From contig NC_068915.1 in assembly GCF_023091745.1 (NCBI RefSeq), forward strand, positions 52,820,001-52,884,000: DNA of 64,000 nucleotides, given 5' to 3'. Source of the DNA: Budorcas taxicolor. Lineage: Eukaryota > Chordata > Mammalia > Artiodactyla > Bovidae. The notes below the pieces were generated by a model, which was not told the origin of the DNA, searched no databases, and worked only from the letters and a program-made list of their open reading frames with translations. Numbering within the stretch: the first letter of the stretch is position 1; each line of letters starts with the position of its first letter. A program made the position numbers and the translations under genes. Below, piece by piece: positions 43,317 through 54,621 of the stretch.

Positions 43317-45017
43317 TAGATACTTAGATAAACTGATTTGGTAGAGTATTTCTTCCAGCTGTGATTCAGAGCACACATTCTTTGCTTATATAGGTACTAT
43401 ATTTGAGCCCAAGTTTCTAGACTCACTTTCCCAAATAAAACTAAATATTCTAATAAAAGAAGGTTCCAACTGTTTCTAACATATTGAATTTAAAAATAAT
43501 ATGAGTTATAATTGGTATCATAAAACAAATAGGTACCCATAGTTTTTATCATTCAAGGAATACTTAGAGGATTTTTGACCTTTTCATTTTCCAAAGAAGC
43601 CACATATGGGTATGTATTTATTAAAACCTGGTAGGTTAAAACGTCATATGAGTGCATGCTTTTTTTTTTTACTTCCATTTATTCATATATCAACATCAAC
43701 ATTGTAAGTATATAATTCTGTGTTATTACTGATTAATATTAGCAGGAAGACATTTGTCATGGTTTATTAGAAAAGGGCAATAATAGCTCAGCAAATTTTA
43801 CTTTAAAGTTTGCAACTGTGAGTATTATACTTTAGTTCCTAAACCAGCTGAAGTGCTAGTTTCCTTTAAGTTTTCATAAAATGAAGAAAAAAATTAAAGT
43901 TATGATAACAATATTGAATTTTATGATGACAATACTGCATTTTATTCAAAATGAAAATAATTTATTTTGTTGACAGTAACATACATGAAAATATTAATTC
44001 TAGAAACTTATTAAAGACATTATTACTACTTTTGCAGATTTACTTTTGCAATCTTTTTCAGAGCATTTATTGCAGTTAAATATATTGTTTTCTCCAACTT
44101 TAATATTGAATCACTAGTATCCTTATTCGATGCCTGTCAAATAATATGGCATACTTAGTTCTTGTATGTTTTTAATTTCGGTTATGTGAATGAGCCCAAT
44201 GAGAAAGTTTGATACTCATTTGGCCTTTTAGAAATACAAGAGAAATATTTTCCCTGGAATATGGTTTCTTGGAAAACTGAGGGTGAAAGAATTCTATTTA
44301 TTTTAAAAATATATTAAATGGCATATATTTTTCTGCCTTTTAAAACATAACACATGCCTCTAACAACAACAATAAATTCACTTGAAACCATGAAAAATCT
44401 GTGTTAAAGAAGGCGTTACTCTCTTTAAGAATGGTATTATCTGTTTTATAATGAAAAGCCAGTAGAGTAGATAGACAGTGTCTCTGGTTACAGATTTGCT
44501 CCCAAGTAGATGTGTGAGCTTACACAAGTTATTTAAAATTTCAAGAAATCAACTCCTTACTTGCAAAGTCAGATAAACTAAACAGAATCACAAAGAGTTC
44601 TGATTTCACTAGGGTCAGCAAGACTACGCTGGTATAATGGGGAAAAAAAATCAGTCACTTTTTCTTTTTACACTCAAAATCTGAAGATCCAAGCAACTCT
44701 CTATAACCACTGTCCTTCATGCACTTATTTAGTGACTGAGAATAAGGCTGCTGTTACTATATGATCTGGAAACATGTGGGTTTCTTGGATGCTCAAGAAA
44801 ATACAGAACAATTGTTCATAAGCAAGTATAGCCTTTGGACCTGACAAAGAGTGTCTCCTCAACCAAGCTCTAGAAAGATACCTCTGAGATCACTTTTAAA
44901 CAAGTGCGGTCCTTGGGCCTTGTCCTCAAGAGCTCAGTTGTAGCAAGAATCTAGCTGAGTCAGTTTAATGAGAATTTCCCACCCTCAATAACTGATCAAA
45001 TTCTTCATCTCTCACTA
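43317..45017. other. Mostly non-repetitive stretch
   Basis: No gene is recognised. A MIR-like piece is at 44450-44580. The remainder is AT-rich without notable frames. Confidence 0.5.
44450..44580 (+). repeat. Possible MIR SINE
   Basis: ATGTGTGAGCTTACACAAGT (44510-44529) followed by TATTTAAAATTTC and AACTCCTTACTTGCAAAGTC resembles the MIR core (tgtgtgaccttgggcaagtt acttaac ... cctcatctgtaaa). It is diverged. Confidence 0.45.
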
Positions 45018-45342
45018 CTATAGACTGAATATTTATGTCCCCCTAAAATTTCTGTGTTGGAATCTGCTGGCTCCTAATTGGCTTCAAAGGGACAGTATTA
45101 GGAGGTGGAACCTTTGGGAGGTGAGTAGGTCATGATGGTGAAGCACTCAGAAATGGGGTTAGTGCTCAGATTTCAGAGAAATCTCTTGCTCCTCCCATCA
45201 CGATGAAGTTACAGCAAGAGAGGGCTTTCTATGAAACAGAGAGCAGAAGCTGCCAGATGCTGAATCTGCAGGCTCCATGATCTAGGAGAAAAAAGCCTTC
45301 AGAACTGTGAGAAATAAATTGCTTTTGTTCATAAGTTACTCA
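45018..45342 (+). mobile_element. MLT1-type LTR, left part (split by BovB)
   Basis: The sequence ACTATAGACTGAATATTTAT (45018-45037), AGTATTAGGAGGTGGAACCT, GGGAGGTGAGTAGGTCATGA and AACTGTGAGAAATAAATTGC follows the MLT1/MST LTR consensus in sense. The LTR is interrupted at 45342 and its end resumes at 47010. Confidence 0.85.
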
Positions 45343-47009
45343 AAATAAAGGACAGAAACCATATGGACCTAACAGAAGCAGAAGATATTGAGAAGAGGTG
45401 GCAAGAATACACAGAAGAACTATGCAAAAAAGATATTCATGACCCAGATAACCACGATGGTGTGATCACTCACCTAGAGCCAGACATCATGGAATACGAA
45501 GTCAAGTGGGCCTTAGGAAGTATCACTACGAAGAAAGCTAGTGCAGGTTATGGAATTCCATCTGAGCTATTTCATATCCTAAAAGATGATTCTGTGAAAG
45601 TGCTGCACTCAATATGCCAGCAAAATTGGAAGACTCAGCAGTGGCCACAGGACTGGAAAAGTCAGTTTTCATTCCAATCCCAAAGAAAGAAATGCCATAG
45701 AATGTTCAAACTACTGCACAATTGTACTGATTTCACATGCTAGCAAAGTAATGCTCAAAATTCTCCAAGCTAAACTTCAACAGTTGTGTGAACTGAGAAT
45801 TTTCAGATATGCAAGCTGGATTTAGAAAAGGCAGGGAAACCAGAGATCAAACTGCCAACATTTGTTGGATATAGAAAAAGCAAGAGGGTTCTAGAAAAAC
45901 ATCTACTTCTGCTTCATTAACTATGCTAATGCCTTTGTGTGGATCACAACAATCTGAGGAAAATTCTTAAAGAAATGAGAATACCAGACCACCTTACTTG
46001 CCTCCTGAGAAATCTGTATACAGGTCAAGAAACAAGAGTTAGAACTGGATATGGAACAATTGACTGGTTCCAATTTGGGAAAGCAGTAGTACTTCAAGGC
46101 TGTATATAGTCACCCTTCTTATTTAATTTATATGCAAAGTACATCATGTGAAATGCCAGACTGTATGAAGCACAAACTGGAATCAAGCCTTCTGGAAGAA
46201 ATATCAATAACCTCAGATATGCAGATGACACCACATTTATGGTAGAAAGTGAAGAGAAACTAAAGAGGCTCTTGATGAAACTGAAACAGAAGAGTAAAAT
46301 AGCTGGTTTAAAACTCAACATTTAAAGAAAAAGAAAAAAAAAAAAAAGATCATGGCATCAGTCCTATCAGTTCAGGGCAAAGAGATGAGGAAACAGTGGA
46401 AACAGTGACAGACTTTGTTTTCTTGGGCTCCAAAATCACTGCAGATGGTGTCTGTAGCCATGAAATTAAATAATGGTTTCTTCTTGGAAGTAAAGCTATG
46501 ACCAACATAAATAGCATGTTAAAAAACAGAAACATGACTTTGCCAACTAAGGTCTATACAGTCAAAGCTATGTTTTTCCCAATAGTCATGTATGGATATG
46601 AGAGTCTGGACCATAAAGAAGGCTGAGTACCAAACAATTGATGCTTTCAAACTGTGGTTTTGGAGAAGACTATTGAGAGTACCTTGAACTGCAAGGAGAT
46701 CAAACCAGTCAATCCTAGGGGGAATCAATCCTGAATATTCATTGGAAGGACTGATACTGAAGCTCAAGCTCCAATACTTCAGCCAGGTGATGTGAAGAGC
46801 TGTCTCATTAGAAAAGACCCTGATGCTGGGAAAGATTGAAGGCAGAAAGAGAAGGGGACCACAGAGGATGAGATGGTTGGATGGCATAACCGACTCAGTG
46901 GACGTGAGTTTGAACAAGCTCAGGAAGATGGTGGAGGACAGGGAAGACTGGCATGCTGCAGTCCATGGTGTTGGCAGAGTCGGACACGACTGAGTCACTG
47001 AAAACAATA
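45343..47009 (+). mobile_element. BovB LINE, 5'-truncated, inserted in MLT1 LTR
   Basis: This plus-strand BovB runs from the linker/RT boundary (AATAAAGGACAGAAACC) to a diverged 3' end at about 47009. A 12-base target duplication of LTR sequence flanks it: ATAAGTTACTCA at 45331-45342 and ATAAGCGACTCA at 47010-47021 (two mismatches). RT text includes YADDTTFMVES (near 46217-46249) and an N-terminal RT frame at 45363-45743. It is among the more diverged BovB copies. Confidence 0.92.
45363..45743 (+). pseudogene. BovB ORF2 remnant, RT N-terminal part
   Basis: The 126-residue frame covers the end of the linker and the start of the reverse transcriptase: MDLTEAEDIEKRWQEYTEEL, then ITHLEPDIMEYEVKWALGSI, a KKASAGYGIPSELF block (the conserved Gly-rich loop region, usually NKASGGDGIPVELF) and WPQDWKSQFSFQSQ. 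It loses frame near 45663-45690, before RT motif A. The start Met is internal to the original ORF. Confidence 0.7.
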
Positions 47010-47060
47010 ATAAGCGACTCATTCTATGACATTTTGTTGTAGTAGAGCAAACAGACTAAC
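47010..47060 (+). mobile_element. MLT1-type LTR, right end
   Basis: ATTCTATGACATTTTGTTGT followed by AGTAGAGCAAACAGACTAAC is the MLT1 LTR 3' end (consensus wording: GTCTATGGTATTTTGTTATAG ... AACAGACTAA). It completes the LTR begun at 45018. Confidence 0.8.
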
Positions 47061-48037
47061 TTCCCCAGGTAATACTTGATCACCTTTTCTTGACTTTCTC
47101 AAAACTTCTTTTAGGTCAGTTTGGCAATAATTTGTCTTTCTTTTTAGTAATTTTCTATCCACTGATCTTCCACCACCACCAGCCCTGCTCCTTAACTCTA
47201 AATCCCCACATTTTCCTGATGGCTTGAAATACTTCCTAGTTACATTCTGAGATCTTTTTTTTTTTTTTTTTTTCTCCATTGTAATAGGGCTCAAATAAGA
47301 TCTGTTTTTACCACTTCTACAATTGTCCAGCTTTGGTTTCCTTTAAAAGATGGAAGTGATATGTGACTCTTTCCCCATACATGTCTTGGGTCACAGCTTG
47401 TCACACAGCCATGCTTATTCAAAGAGGCATGTGGAAGCAGGATGAGAAGCACTGGAAATCCTCATGAGAACTGATTATGTCTATTGTATTTCTTTGTGCT
47501 GTAACTTCCTAAAATTCCATTATGTTTTGAAATTCCCCAGGGGAAAAGTATCAGGAGAAATAAGAATTTTACCAATAATAAAAAGCACTTTAAACATATA
47601 TGAATACCTTTTCTTAATATATAGTCACAAAAACATTCATGTTTTAGTTATGTCTGATATCATTCCTGTGTCACCAGTGAACAAATTGAGGCACAGAGTA
47701 ATGAAATACACTGATTAAAAATCATCTAAAACAGACTCCTGCTTGGAGACAAAAATGTCTAGAATCTAAACTCCTATATTCTAATCCAAAATTCTGTTCT
47801 ACTGTACTATGTCAAATGTAAATGTGACTGGAAAATGCCACCAGAAATCACCATCAAGGAAAACCAGCTTGAAAGAAGATCCTAGTATTTGACTGAAAGC
47901 CAGTAGTTTCATTTCTTTTTATTAAGATATGAGTTTCCCAAAACAGAAGTTGTATTTCATTCTCTATTTGTTTCCTTCATGAGTTTCAAGACAGGGTAAG
48001 AAAGTGTTAGCTTCTCCCATCGTACCCAACTCACATG
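47061..48037. other. Mostly non-repetitive stretch
   Basis: No gene is recognised. A T19 run lies at 47255-47273 and a MIR-like piece at 47655-47815. Confidence 0.5.
47655..47815 (-). repeat. Possible MIR SINE
   Basis: CAAATTGAGGCACAGAGTAATGAAATACACTG-like text near 47682-47713 and TTCTGTTCTACTGTACTATG near its end follow the antisense MIR pattern. It is strongly diverged. Confidence 0.4.
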
Positions 48038-48246
48038 CAAGTGTGCTCAGCCCAACTCTTTGTGACCCCATGGAGTGCAGCTCACCAGACTCCTCTGTCC
48101 ATGAGATTTTTCTGGCAAGAATATTGGATGGAGTGGGGTGCCTTTTCTTCCTCAATGAGATATTCCTAACCCAGGGATTGAACCCACATCTCCTGAGTCT
48201 CCTACATTGGAAAGTGGATTCTTTACCATTTCACCATCTGGAAAGA
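48038..48246 (-). mobile_element. Bov-tA SINE
   Basis: Antisense Bov-tA with CAACTCTTTGTGACCCCATG (about 48053-48072), CAGACTCCTCTGTCCATGAG and TTCTTTACCATTTCACCATC at the right end. It is diverged. Confidence 0.88.
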
Positions 48247-48490
48247 AAAACCCTAAGTGCATGTCCCCATCAAAATTTGTTTTTTCCAGGACACCACTCA
48301 CAATATCACAAATGAACCCGTGTACCAATCTGTGATCATGTGTGAAACACTCCTAAGTAACAGTGCCTTATAAAATGTTAAAACATATAGACTCATAGAG
48401 AACATCTAAAGTTCTCATTTGTAGATAAGACACCTGAGTCTCAAGAAAAACCGTCTGTTTTTCCATTGCCACTAAGCTATATTATTTGCT

Positions 48491-48715
48491 ATGTGTGCAT
48501 TCTAAGTCACTTCAGTTGCATCCAACTCTTTGTGACTCTATGGACTGCAGCCCACCAGGCTCCTCTGTCCATGGGATTCTCCAGGCAAGAAGACTGGAAT
48601 AGGTTACCATGTCCTCTCCCAGGGGATCTTCCCAACCCAAGGACTGAATCAGTGACCCTTGGGTCCTCTGAACTGACAGGTGGGCTCTTTACCCCTAGTG
48701 CCACCTAGGAAGCCC
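48491..48715 (-). mobile_element. Bov-tA SINE
   Basis: Antisense Bov-tA, from ATGTGTGCATTCTAAGTCAC (48491-48510) to CCACCTAGGAAGCCC. A perfect 12-base target duplication ATATTATTTGCT at 48479-48490 and 48716-48727 bounds it. Confidence 0.94.
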
Positions 48716-49139
48716 ATATTATTTGCTGTATTAGGTATAATTGAAGAAAGTAAAGCAACCTATTTGAGGAGTTTATTTTAGAGTACTTCCAATAAAAAAA
48801 TTCAAATAGCTTAATTTTAAAAATTAACCACATTGCCACTAATCTTCCCTACCCCTTATATGTTCCTTGTTTCCTCCAGTTATCAGAGAAGAACAAACAC
48901 TATTACAAAGTTCCCCTGCTGGTAGGCCTAAGTAAGCTTCCCTTGCTTATGAGAAAAAGTACAGACTTTGCAGTCTGTTTGCCACATACTTCTCCATATT
49001 CAACAGTCCCACAGCCCATATCACAATCAGAGTGATGCCATTTCCCTTTGCACACACAATGGTATTTTATAACTCTACTGAGTGACTGAGCACACAAAAA
49101 TATATCCTTTTGCTATTGTTCACCTTTATACAATTTCCC

Positions 49140-49371
49140 TTTCTTCCAGTCCTTCCAAGTCCTATCGTTCTCCTCCTTTCATTTCAAATGGTGTCTCTTC
49201 AGGAAAGACACTCTTATCTCCCTTAGGAGAGGTCTGCATGTGATTGCTAAATATTTTTCATATCACTATCAAAGTATTTATCAAACTCTTGTGCAATTTT
49301 TCTCTGTTTCATCCAATAGACCCTTTGAAAGCAGGCACCACATTTCATGCATTTTCTCTTTTGAGAGATAC
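49140..49371 (+). repeat. Possible L2 LINE fragment
   Basis: TCTTCAGGAAAGACACTCTT (49196-49215), a stretch rich in ATTTATCAAACTCT, then CCCTTTGAAAGCAGGCACCA (49321-49340) follow the L2 3' region (consensus wording: cttcctcagagaagccttccctgacc ... gactgtaagctccttgagggcaggga). The Bov-tA at 49383 follows directly. Confidence 0.5.
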
Positions 49372-49382
49372 CAGAGTCTCTG

Positions 49383-49599
49383 GGGCTTCCCAAGTGGCTC
49401 AGTAGGAAAGAATCTGCCTGTCATGCAGGAGACATGGGTTCAAACCCTGGATCAGTAAGACCCCCGGGGAGTAGGAAATGGTAACCCACTCCAGTATTCT
49501 TGCCTGGAGAATCCTACGGACAGAGGAGCCTCATGGGCTAGAATCCATAGGGTTGCAAAGAGTCGGACACGGCTTAGCAACTGAGCATGCACCCATGCA
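49383..49599 (+). mobile_element. Bov-tA SINE
   Basis: Starts GGGCTTCCCAAGTGGCTCAG (49383-49402), with the tRNA-derived head and Bov-A body, and ends near GCATGCACCCATG. A perfect 11-base target duplication CAGAGTCTCTG lies at 49372-49382 and 49600-49610. Confidence 0.94.
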
Positions 49600-49678
49600 C
49601 AGAGTCTCTGACTTCTAATAGCTGTCTAAGAAAATTTGTGGAAGAGGAAAAATATTAATAAATAAAAATGACTTTCAC

Positions 49679-49838
49679 AGGACTCCCCTGGTGCTCCAGT
49701 GGTTAAGAGTCCCTGTTTCTACTGCAGGGAGCACAGTTTCGATTTCCATTGGAATAAAGATCCTGTATGGCACGTGGTGTGCCACTCCCCCCCCCCCCCC
49801 CCCCCGCCACCAAAAAGAAAAAAGCTTAAAATAAAGTT
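49679..49838 (+). mobile_element. CHR-type tRNA-Glu-derived SINE with poly-C
   Basis: ACTCCCCTGGTGCTCCAGTG (49682-49701), GGTTAAGAGTCCCTG and GCAGGGAGCACAGTTTCGAT match the tRNA-Glu-derived head of cetartiodactyl CHR-like SINEs, distinct from Bov-tA. A perfect 15-base duplication AAAAATGACTTTCAC (49664-49678 and 49839-49853) flanks it. The usual GC-rich middle is represented by 19 C (49787-49805). Confidence 0.85.
49787..49805. repeat. Poly-C run (19 C)
   Basis: An uninterrupted run of 19 C inside the CHR-type SINE. Such runs are rare in AT-rich mammalian DNA and prone to length error in both replication and sequencing. Confidence 0.9.
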
Positions 49839-49853
49839 AAAAATGACTTTCAC

Positions 49854-51186
49854 TAACACAACACTTTACAGATCTCAAGTACTTTTCCTACTGTGTTATA
49901 CCTACACTTCACCACATAATGTCCATCTATTTATAACTCTTAGACACAGGGTTCACCATATTGAAGTCCTATCTCTAAAGAAAACTGCTAACAATTGGGC
50001 AATGGGTAACAGTGAACAAACTCTTGACACAGCTGTGACTCCTAGTAACTCATCCAGTTGTGTATCTCTCTACTTCCAAATGGCATGACCACAGCTACAT
50101 GGCAGTAATTTAAACAAGCAGCTAGTCACATTTTCTCAAACTGTAGAAAACAAGGATTTCAAGGCTACACACCAATTTCCCTTTGTAAGGTGTTTCACTC
50201 ATTATGTTCACTGACCTTATTTCCACTGTGTTAGTTTATATTGCTCTCTGCTTGAGGAGTTTAATGAGTGTGTGAATTCCACTGGGTATTCTGATTACAA
50301 TACCCCAGCATATGTGCACCTCTTTATGAGAAAACACATTACCGTGAATCCAAATTTAAAAAAAGGTGATTTTTAGCTCTTCCATCTGAATTTATACTTT
50401 CCTTCAATCATGGTTTCTCAATCCAAATTATAAGATTTGTGACAAATAAGCTTGTGTGTCAAGAATAAATTCATGTGTTCTATTTCAGCCCAGCAAGAAG
50501 CAGAAAGAACATGAGATTTTTGAGTGAAACGACTAGTTCCACCTCCACTACTTACATTTTGCTTGACACTGGGGATGTCTCTAACCACACTTAGTCTCAA
50601 GTTCTTCTTCTGCTAAATGTGGATACTAATTAGATACAGATTCTGTCAGAACCAAGAGAGGGGACGGATGTAAATGTTCCTTTTTTATATTCAAGGATGT
50701 ATATGAATTTCACAGTACAACATTATATATGCACATTGTCATCGGTTTTTGCTAAATCCTATTCAGGTATTGACCTGCTGCCTCTTAATGCTGTCAAGGA
50801 ATATAATTAAGCATATCTGACATCTAATTCTGGCTCTTTAGTCAGGAGCATTGGGCAGCTCACAGTAACTTTAACCAAATCTGGCTCCTACCTTGGATAT
50901 TAACAGACTTCTGAGAACTAGCCCTGTTTTGGGGTTACTGCATAAGACTACATCACCACCTGTCAAGATAATTGTTTCTCTTTTGTATCTTTCTACCTTC
51001 CATGACTCAAATGCCGATGTAATTTTTGCCTCTAACTGGAATCTACTCTTTGTCATTCATTCTGAAGAATACGTCAATAATCCTATTATATGGCAGTCAA
51101 TAAGAAAAATTTTCAAATAAAGTGCTGACCCACTTATAAACTGGAAATCAAGAAATCTGCTGTCTAATATAAGGATTAGCATTTAT
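49854..51186. other. Mostly non-repetitive stretch
   Basis: No gene is recognised. The frame 49699-50088 runs through the SINE and its poly-C and is not credible. A MIR-like piece is at 50505-50645. Confidence 0.5.
50505..50645 (+). repeat. Possible MIR SINE
   Basis: CCACCTCCACTACTTACATT (50540-50559), GTCTCAAGTTCTTCTTCTGC (50593-50612) and TAAATGTGGATACTAATTAG (50613-50632) follow the sense MIR order (gctctgccacttact ... cctcagtttcctcatctg taaaatgggataataat). Confidence 0.55.
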
Positions 51187-51396
51187 GTGCTGTGCTAAGT
51201 CGCTTCAGTCATGTCCAACTCTGCAACCCCATGGATTGTAGCCTGCCAGGCTCCTCTGTCCATGGGACTTTCTAGGCAAGATTACTGGAGTGGGTTACCA
51301 TTTCCTTCTCCAGGGGATCTTCCCAACCCAGGGATTGAACCCATCTCTCTTATGCTTCCTGCATTGGCAGGCAGATTCTTTACCAATACTGCCACC
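51187..51396 (-). mobile_element. Bov-tA SINE
   Basis: Antisense Bov-tA: GTGCTGTGCTAAGTCGCTTC at the left, CCATTTCCTTCTCCAGGGGA in the middle and TTCTTTACCAATACTGCCAC at the right. The target duplication is not clear. Confidence 0.92.
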
Positions 51397-52744
51397 TTTA
51401 CATACTGGACATCCCTAAATTTATATCATGTATCAGAAATCTTCTGTTGGAATTCAAGAGCCAAAATATTCAACTGACTATATGACATTACAATTGAAAA
51501 TTATAAAATACATATGCAAACTTCAGGTTTTAGTTCAGTGTGTAAGAAGTTTAGAAATCACCACTCTAGCCTAACAAAATGTAAAACACCAAACAAACTG
51601 AAAAACCAGTAGTTCCTTTTAGATGTGTCAGAGAAGTGAGGTCACAAGGCACACCACTGCACAAAAAGGTGTAGACCAAATGACTGGTAGTTGTAACAGT
51701 TTCTTTCTCAGGGTTGTTCAGAAATTCCCTACTCTAGACATCTCTTACTCTTACTTAGGGTACATGCATTTCTCTCTTGGGTGTTTTTTCAGTCCCTGAT
51801 AATCCAGCATTCACTACCAGTCTCTTGATGCTGGAGTTTCTCCACTTCTCTCATGGACTTTTGCACAAGACAGTAAACAATCCCATTCTAGCTTTCTCTC
51901 TTATGGTCTTACCTATAAATCTATGCAAAATATACATTTTTTGACTCAACAAATTCTGGAGGAACTTGCCCATCTCAATTAGCTTACATTTTGCTTTCAC
52001 ATGTTCCCAATGGCTGTCAAGTCCCAGGTCCATGGTGACCCAACATTCAGAAAAACATATCAAGTTCTCTTGAAACAAAGAGGTAACTCAGAGAACTTTA
52101 AACTCTGGAAAACTTGACTAAAATGTAATAATAATTATTTATATCTGCTGAATCATCATTTCAAATAAGGGGTGTAAAATTTTGAATACATTTATTTTGG
52201 AGTATTGTAACTCACACCAGAGTTTGAGTGAAACTAGCTTATCAATAGTCTTATTCCCTTTTTAAAAATTTCACTGATCTTTGATTTGTCATCAATTTGA
52301 AGATACATAACAATGATTATAATCTATTTTTAGTAAAAGCTAGACATGCATTTTGTGATAAAATTTCACTAAAATTACATATTCTTCTCTTTATGTGTTT
52401 TGCCTTACAAGAGTAAATACATGTATTCAGTTGTAAAAATGGTAATTTTGTTATAGGAAAAGCAGTGACTCCTAGAGAATGTGATATCATACCTATCATA
52501 TATAGCCTTCAGTAGATTGCCTCTCAAGTCTCTTAATTTTAATACCTGCAGCACTGTAGAAAACTACTCTTGTGAGCACACACAGGGCTTCCTGAACAGA
52601 TGGACATATGGACATGAGTGAAGATATTCAAGAGATCACTGAGAAGCATGGAAAAAATTTGTATGTATTTAAATGTATTTACTGAAATCTGTGATTTCAG
52701 ATGGAATTCAGATGGAATATTATCTTGCTGGAAATGATATGTAA
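51397..52744. other. Non-repetitive stretch
   Basis: No gene, RNA or repeat is recognised in these 1.3 kb. Minus frames 51851-52078 and 52317-52499 have no recognisable domain. Confidence 0.5.
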
Positions 52745-52755
52745 TTAAGAATATG

Positions 52756-52975
52756 TGCATGCATGCTAAGTTGCTTCAGTCATGTCCAACTCTTTGCAAA
52801 CCTATGGACTGTACCCCATCATGCTCCTCTGTCCATGGGATTCTCCAGGCAAGAATTCTGGAGTGGGAATCCATGCCTTCCTCCAGGGGATCTTCCCAAC
52901 CCAGGGATCCAAATGGGGTATCTTGTCTTATGGCAGACAGGTTCTTTACCACTAGTGCCACTTGGGAAGCCCCAG
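52756..52975 (-). mobile_element. Bov-tA SINE
   Basis: Antisense Bov-tA from TGCATGCATGCTAAGTTGCT (52757-52776) to GCCACTTGGGAAGCCCC. The 11-base target duplication is TTAAGAATATG at 52745-52755 and TTAAGAACATG at 52976-52986 (one mismatch). Confidence 0.94.
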
Positions 52976-52986
52976 TTAAGAACATG

Positions 52987-53670
52987 GTCACTATTAAAAT
53001 ACTTCTCAATATGCATTTATTCCATCTAATATATATGTGGGCATAAAAATTAAAAGGATGAAATCATGTCTTAAGCTTTACAGTAAAATATTACTTAAAC
53101 TTCTCATTAACTACAAAAAGAAAAAAATGATGTGAACAATACAGTCCCCTAGGACATCCTTTCTCCTGTTACCTAGTAGTTCCTATAGCTAGTCACAAGG
53201 GCCAGTAATTAAACCAAGGGAACAACAGCATGACTACCATACAATGACTTGCTCCCAGTGGGTAGGGAACTGGTGTGTTGCAACTAGCTACAATATTTGC
53301 TGTTTCTTTCAGAAAGGCTTTTAATACGAGTTCCTCATTTGTGATGCAAACCCGCTGTTATGAATAGCATCCATCTGCACCCACTGGGACTTGCAGACAA
53401 GGGAAAACAATGCAAATGTGCTGATACTGTGGTGCCTGCTATGCTGTGGGTAACAAATTCTTTTGTCTCTGATCCAGAGGCCTTACATTGTCTCTCAGAA
53501 AACTTTTAGCTTAAGAAGTAGGGTAAAAACCTCAGACACTTTACAGTTCAAGATATATTCCTTAAGCAGTTTGAACAAAAGGCTATTTTCAGATTGAAAT
53601 TGAAGTCTTTGAGTTCACTTCTCAGATAAATCCACACAAACACAAATTGTTATATAAAGTTTAAGCAATG
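52987..53670. other. Non-repetitive stretch of higher complexity
   Basis: No gene or repeat is recognised. 53145-53470 is less AT-biased than its surroundings but has no open frame or RNA-like signature that I can defend. Confidence 0.45.
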
Positions 53671-54091
53671 TGTTAACTTCCTACAACTGCTGTGACTAGT
53701 TGCCACAAACATACAGTGGCTAAAATAACATAAATTATAGTTCAGTAAGTCAGATGTCCAAAATTAGTTTCTCTAGGCTAAGTTCAAATCACTGGCAGTT
53801 TGGAGACTCTTGAAGAGGTTTATTTTTTTGCCCTTTCTATTTTCTAGTACCAGTCCTGATCCTTGGGTCATGGCCCTTCTTTAGTAATGAATCATTCCAA
53901 CCACTGTTTCAGTAGCCGTATTTCCTTCTTCTCACCCTGACCCTCTGCTTTTCCACTAAAAGGACCCATTGGACTTACCCTGGATAATCCAGAATAATCT
54001 TTCCATCTCAACGTCCATAACTTATTCACATTTGCCAAGACCCTTTGCCATATATGACATCTTCTCAGGTTCTGGAGATTAGGACATAGAC
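53671..54091 (-). mobile_element. MLT1-type LTR, left part (split by BovB)
   Basis: Antisense MLT1 LTR: TTGCCACAAACATACAGTGG (53700-53719), GGACTTACCCTGGATAATCC (53971-53990) and TCAGGTTCTGGAGATTAGGA (54065-54084). The LTR stops at about 54091 and its last 30 bases resume at 56520. Confidence 0.82.
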
Positions 54092-54103
54092 ACAGATAAT
54101 TTT

Positions 54104-54621
54104 GTTCAGTTCAGTTCAGTCACTCAGTTGTGTCCAACTCTTTGCAGCCCAATGGATTGTAGCACGCTAGGCTTCCTTGTTGATCTCCAAATCCCAGAGC
54201 TTGCTCAAACTGATGCCCATCAAATTGATAATGCCATCCAACCATCTCATTCCTCTGTTGTACGCTTCTTTTCCTGCATTCAATCTTCCCAGCATCAGGG
54301 TTTCTCTAATGAGTCAGTTCTACACATCAGATGGCCAAGGTATTGAAGTTTCAGCTTCAGCATCAAGACTTGCAATGAATATTCAAGACTGATTTCCTTT
54401 AGGATTGACTGGTTTGATCTTCATGCTGTCCAAGGGACTCTCAAGAGTCTTCTCCAACATCACAGTTCAAAAGCATCAATTCTTTGGTGCTCAGCTTTCC
54501 TTATGGTCCAACTCTCACAGCTGAAAAAGCTGTGGCTTTGACTATGGACCTTTTTCAGCAAAGTAATGTCTCTGCTTTTTAATACACTTTCCAGATTTGT
54601 CATAGCTTTTCTTCCAAGGAG
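54104..54621 (-). mobile_element. BovB, left arm (3' end, antisense) of a rearranged copy
   Basis: The antisense BovB 3' end and C-terminal coding region run from GTTCAGTTCAGTTCAGTCAC (54104) to CTTTTCTTCCAAGGAG (54621). Here it switches abruptly to sense BovB. It is about 84-90% similar by eye to the reverse complement of 55640-56161. Confidence 0.9.

Noticed and set aside
46519..47022. 167-codon minus-strand frame
   Set aside because: Antisense to the plus-strand BovB at 45343-47009. It encodes nothing recognisable of its own.
49679..49838. tRNA-Glu-like head with A/B-box-like text
   Set aside because: It lies in a SINE with a target duplication and damaged B-box-like text. It is not a functional tRNA gene. 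The same applies to the Bov-tA heads.
49699..50088. 129-codon plus-strand frame
   Set aside because: It starts in a CHR-type SINE and owes its Pro-rich part to the 19-base poly-C run. It is not a gene.
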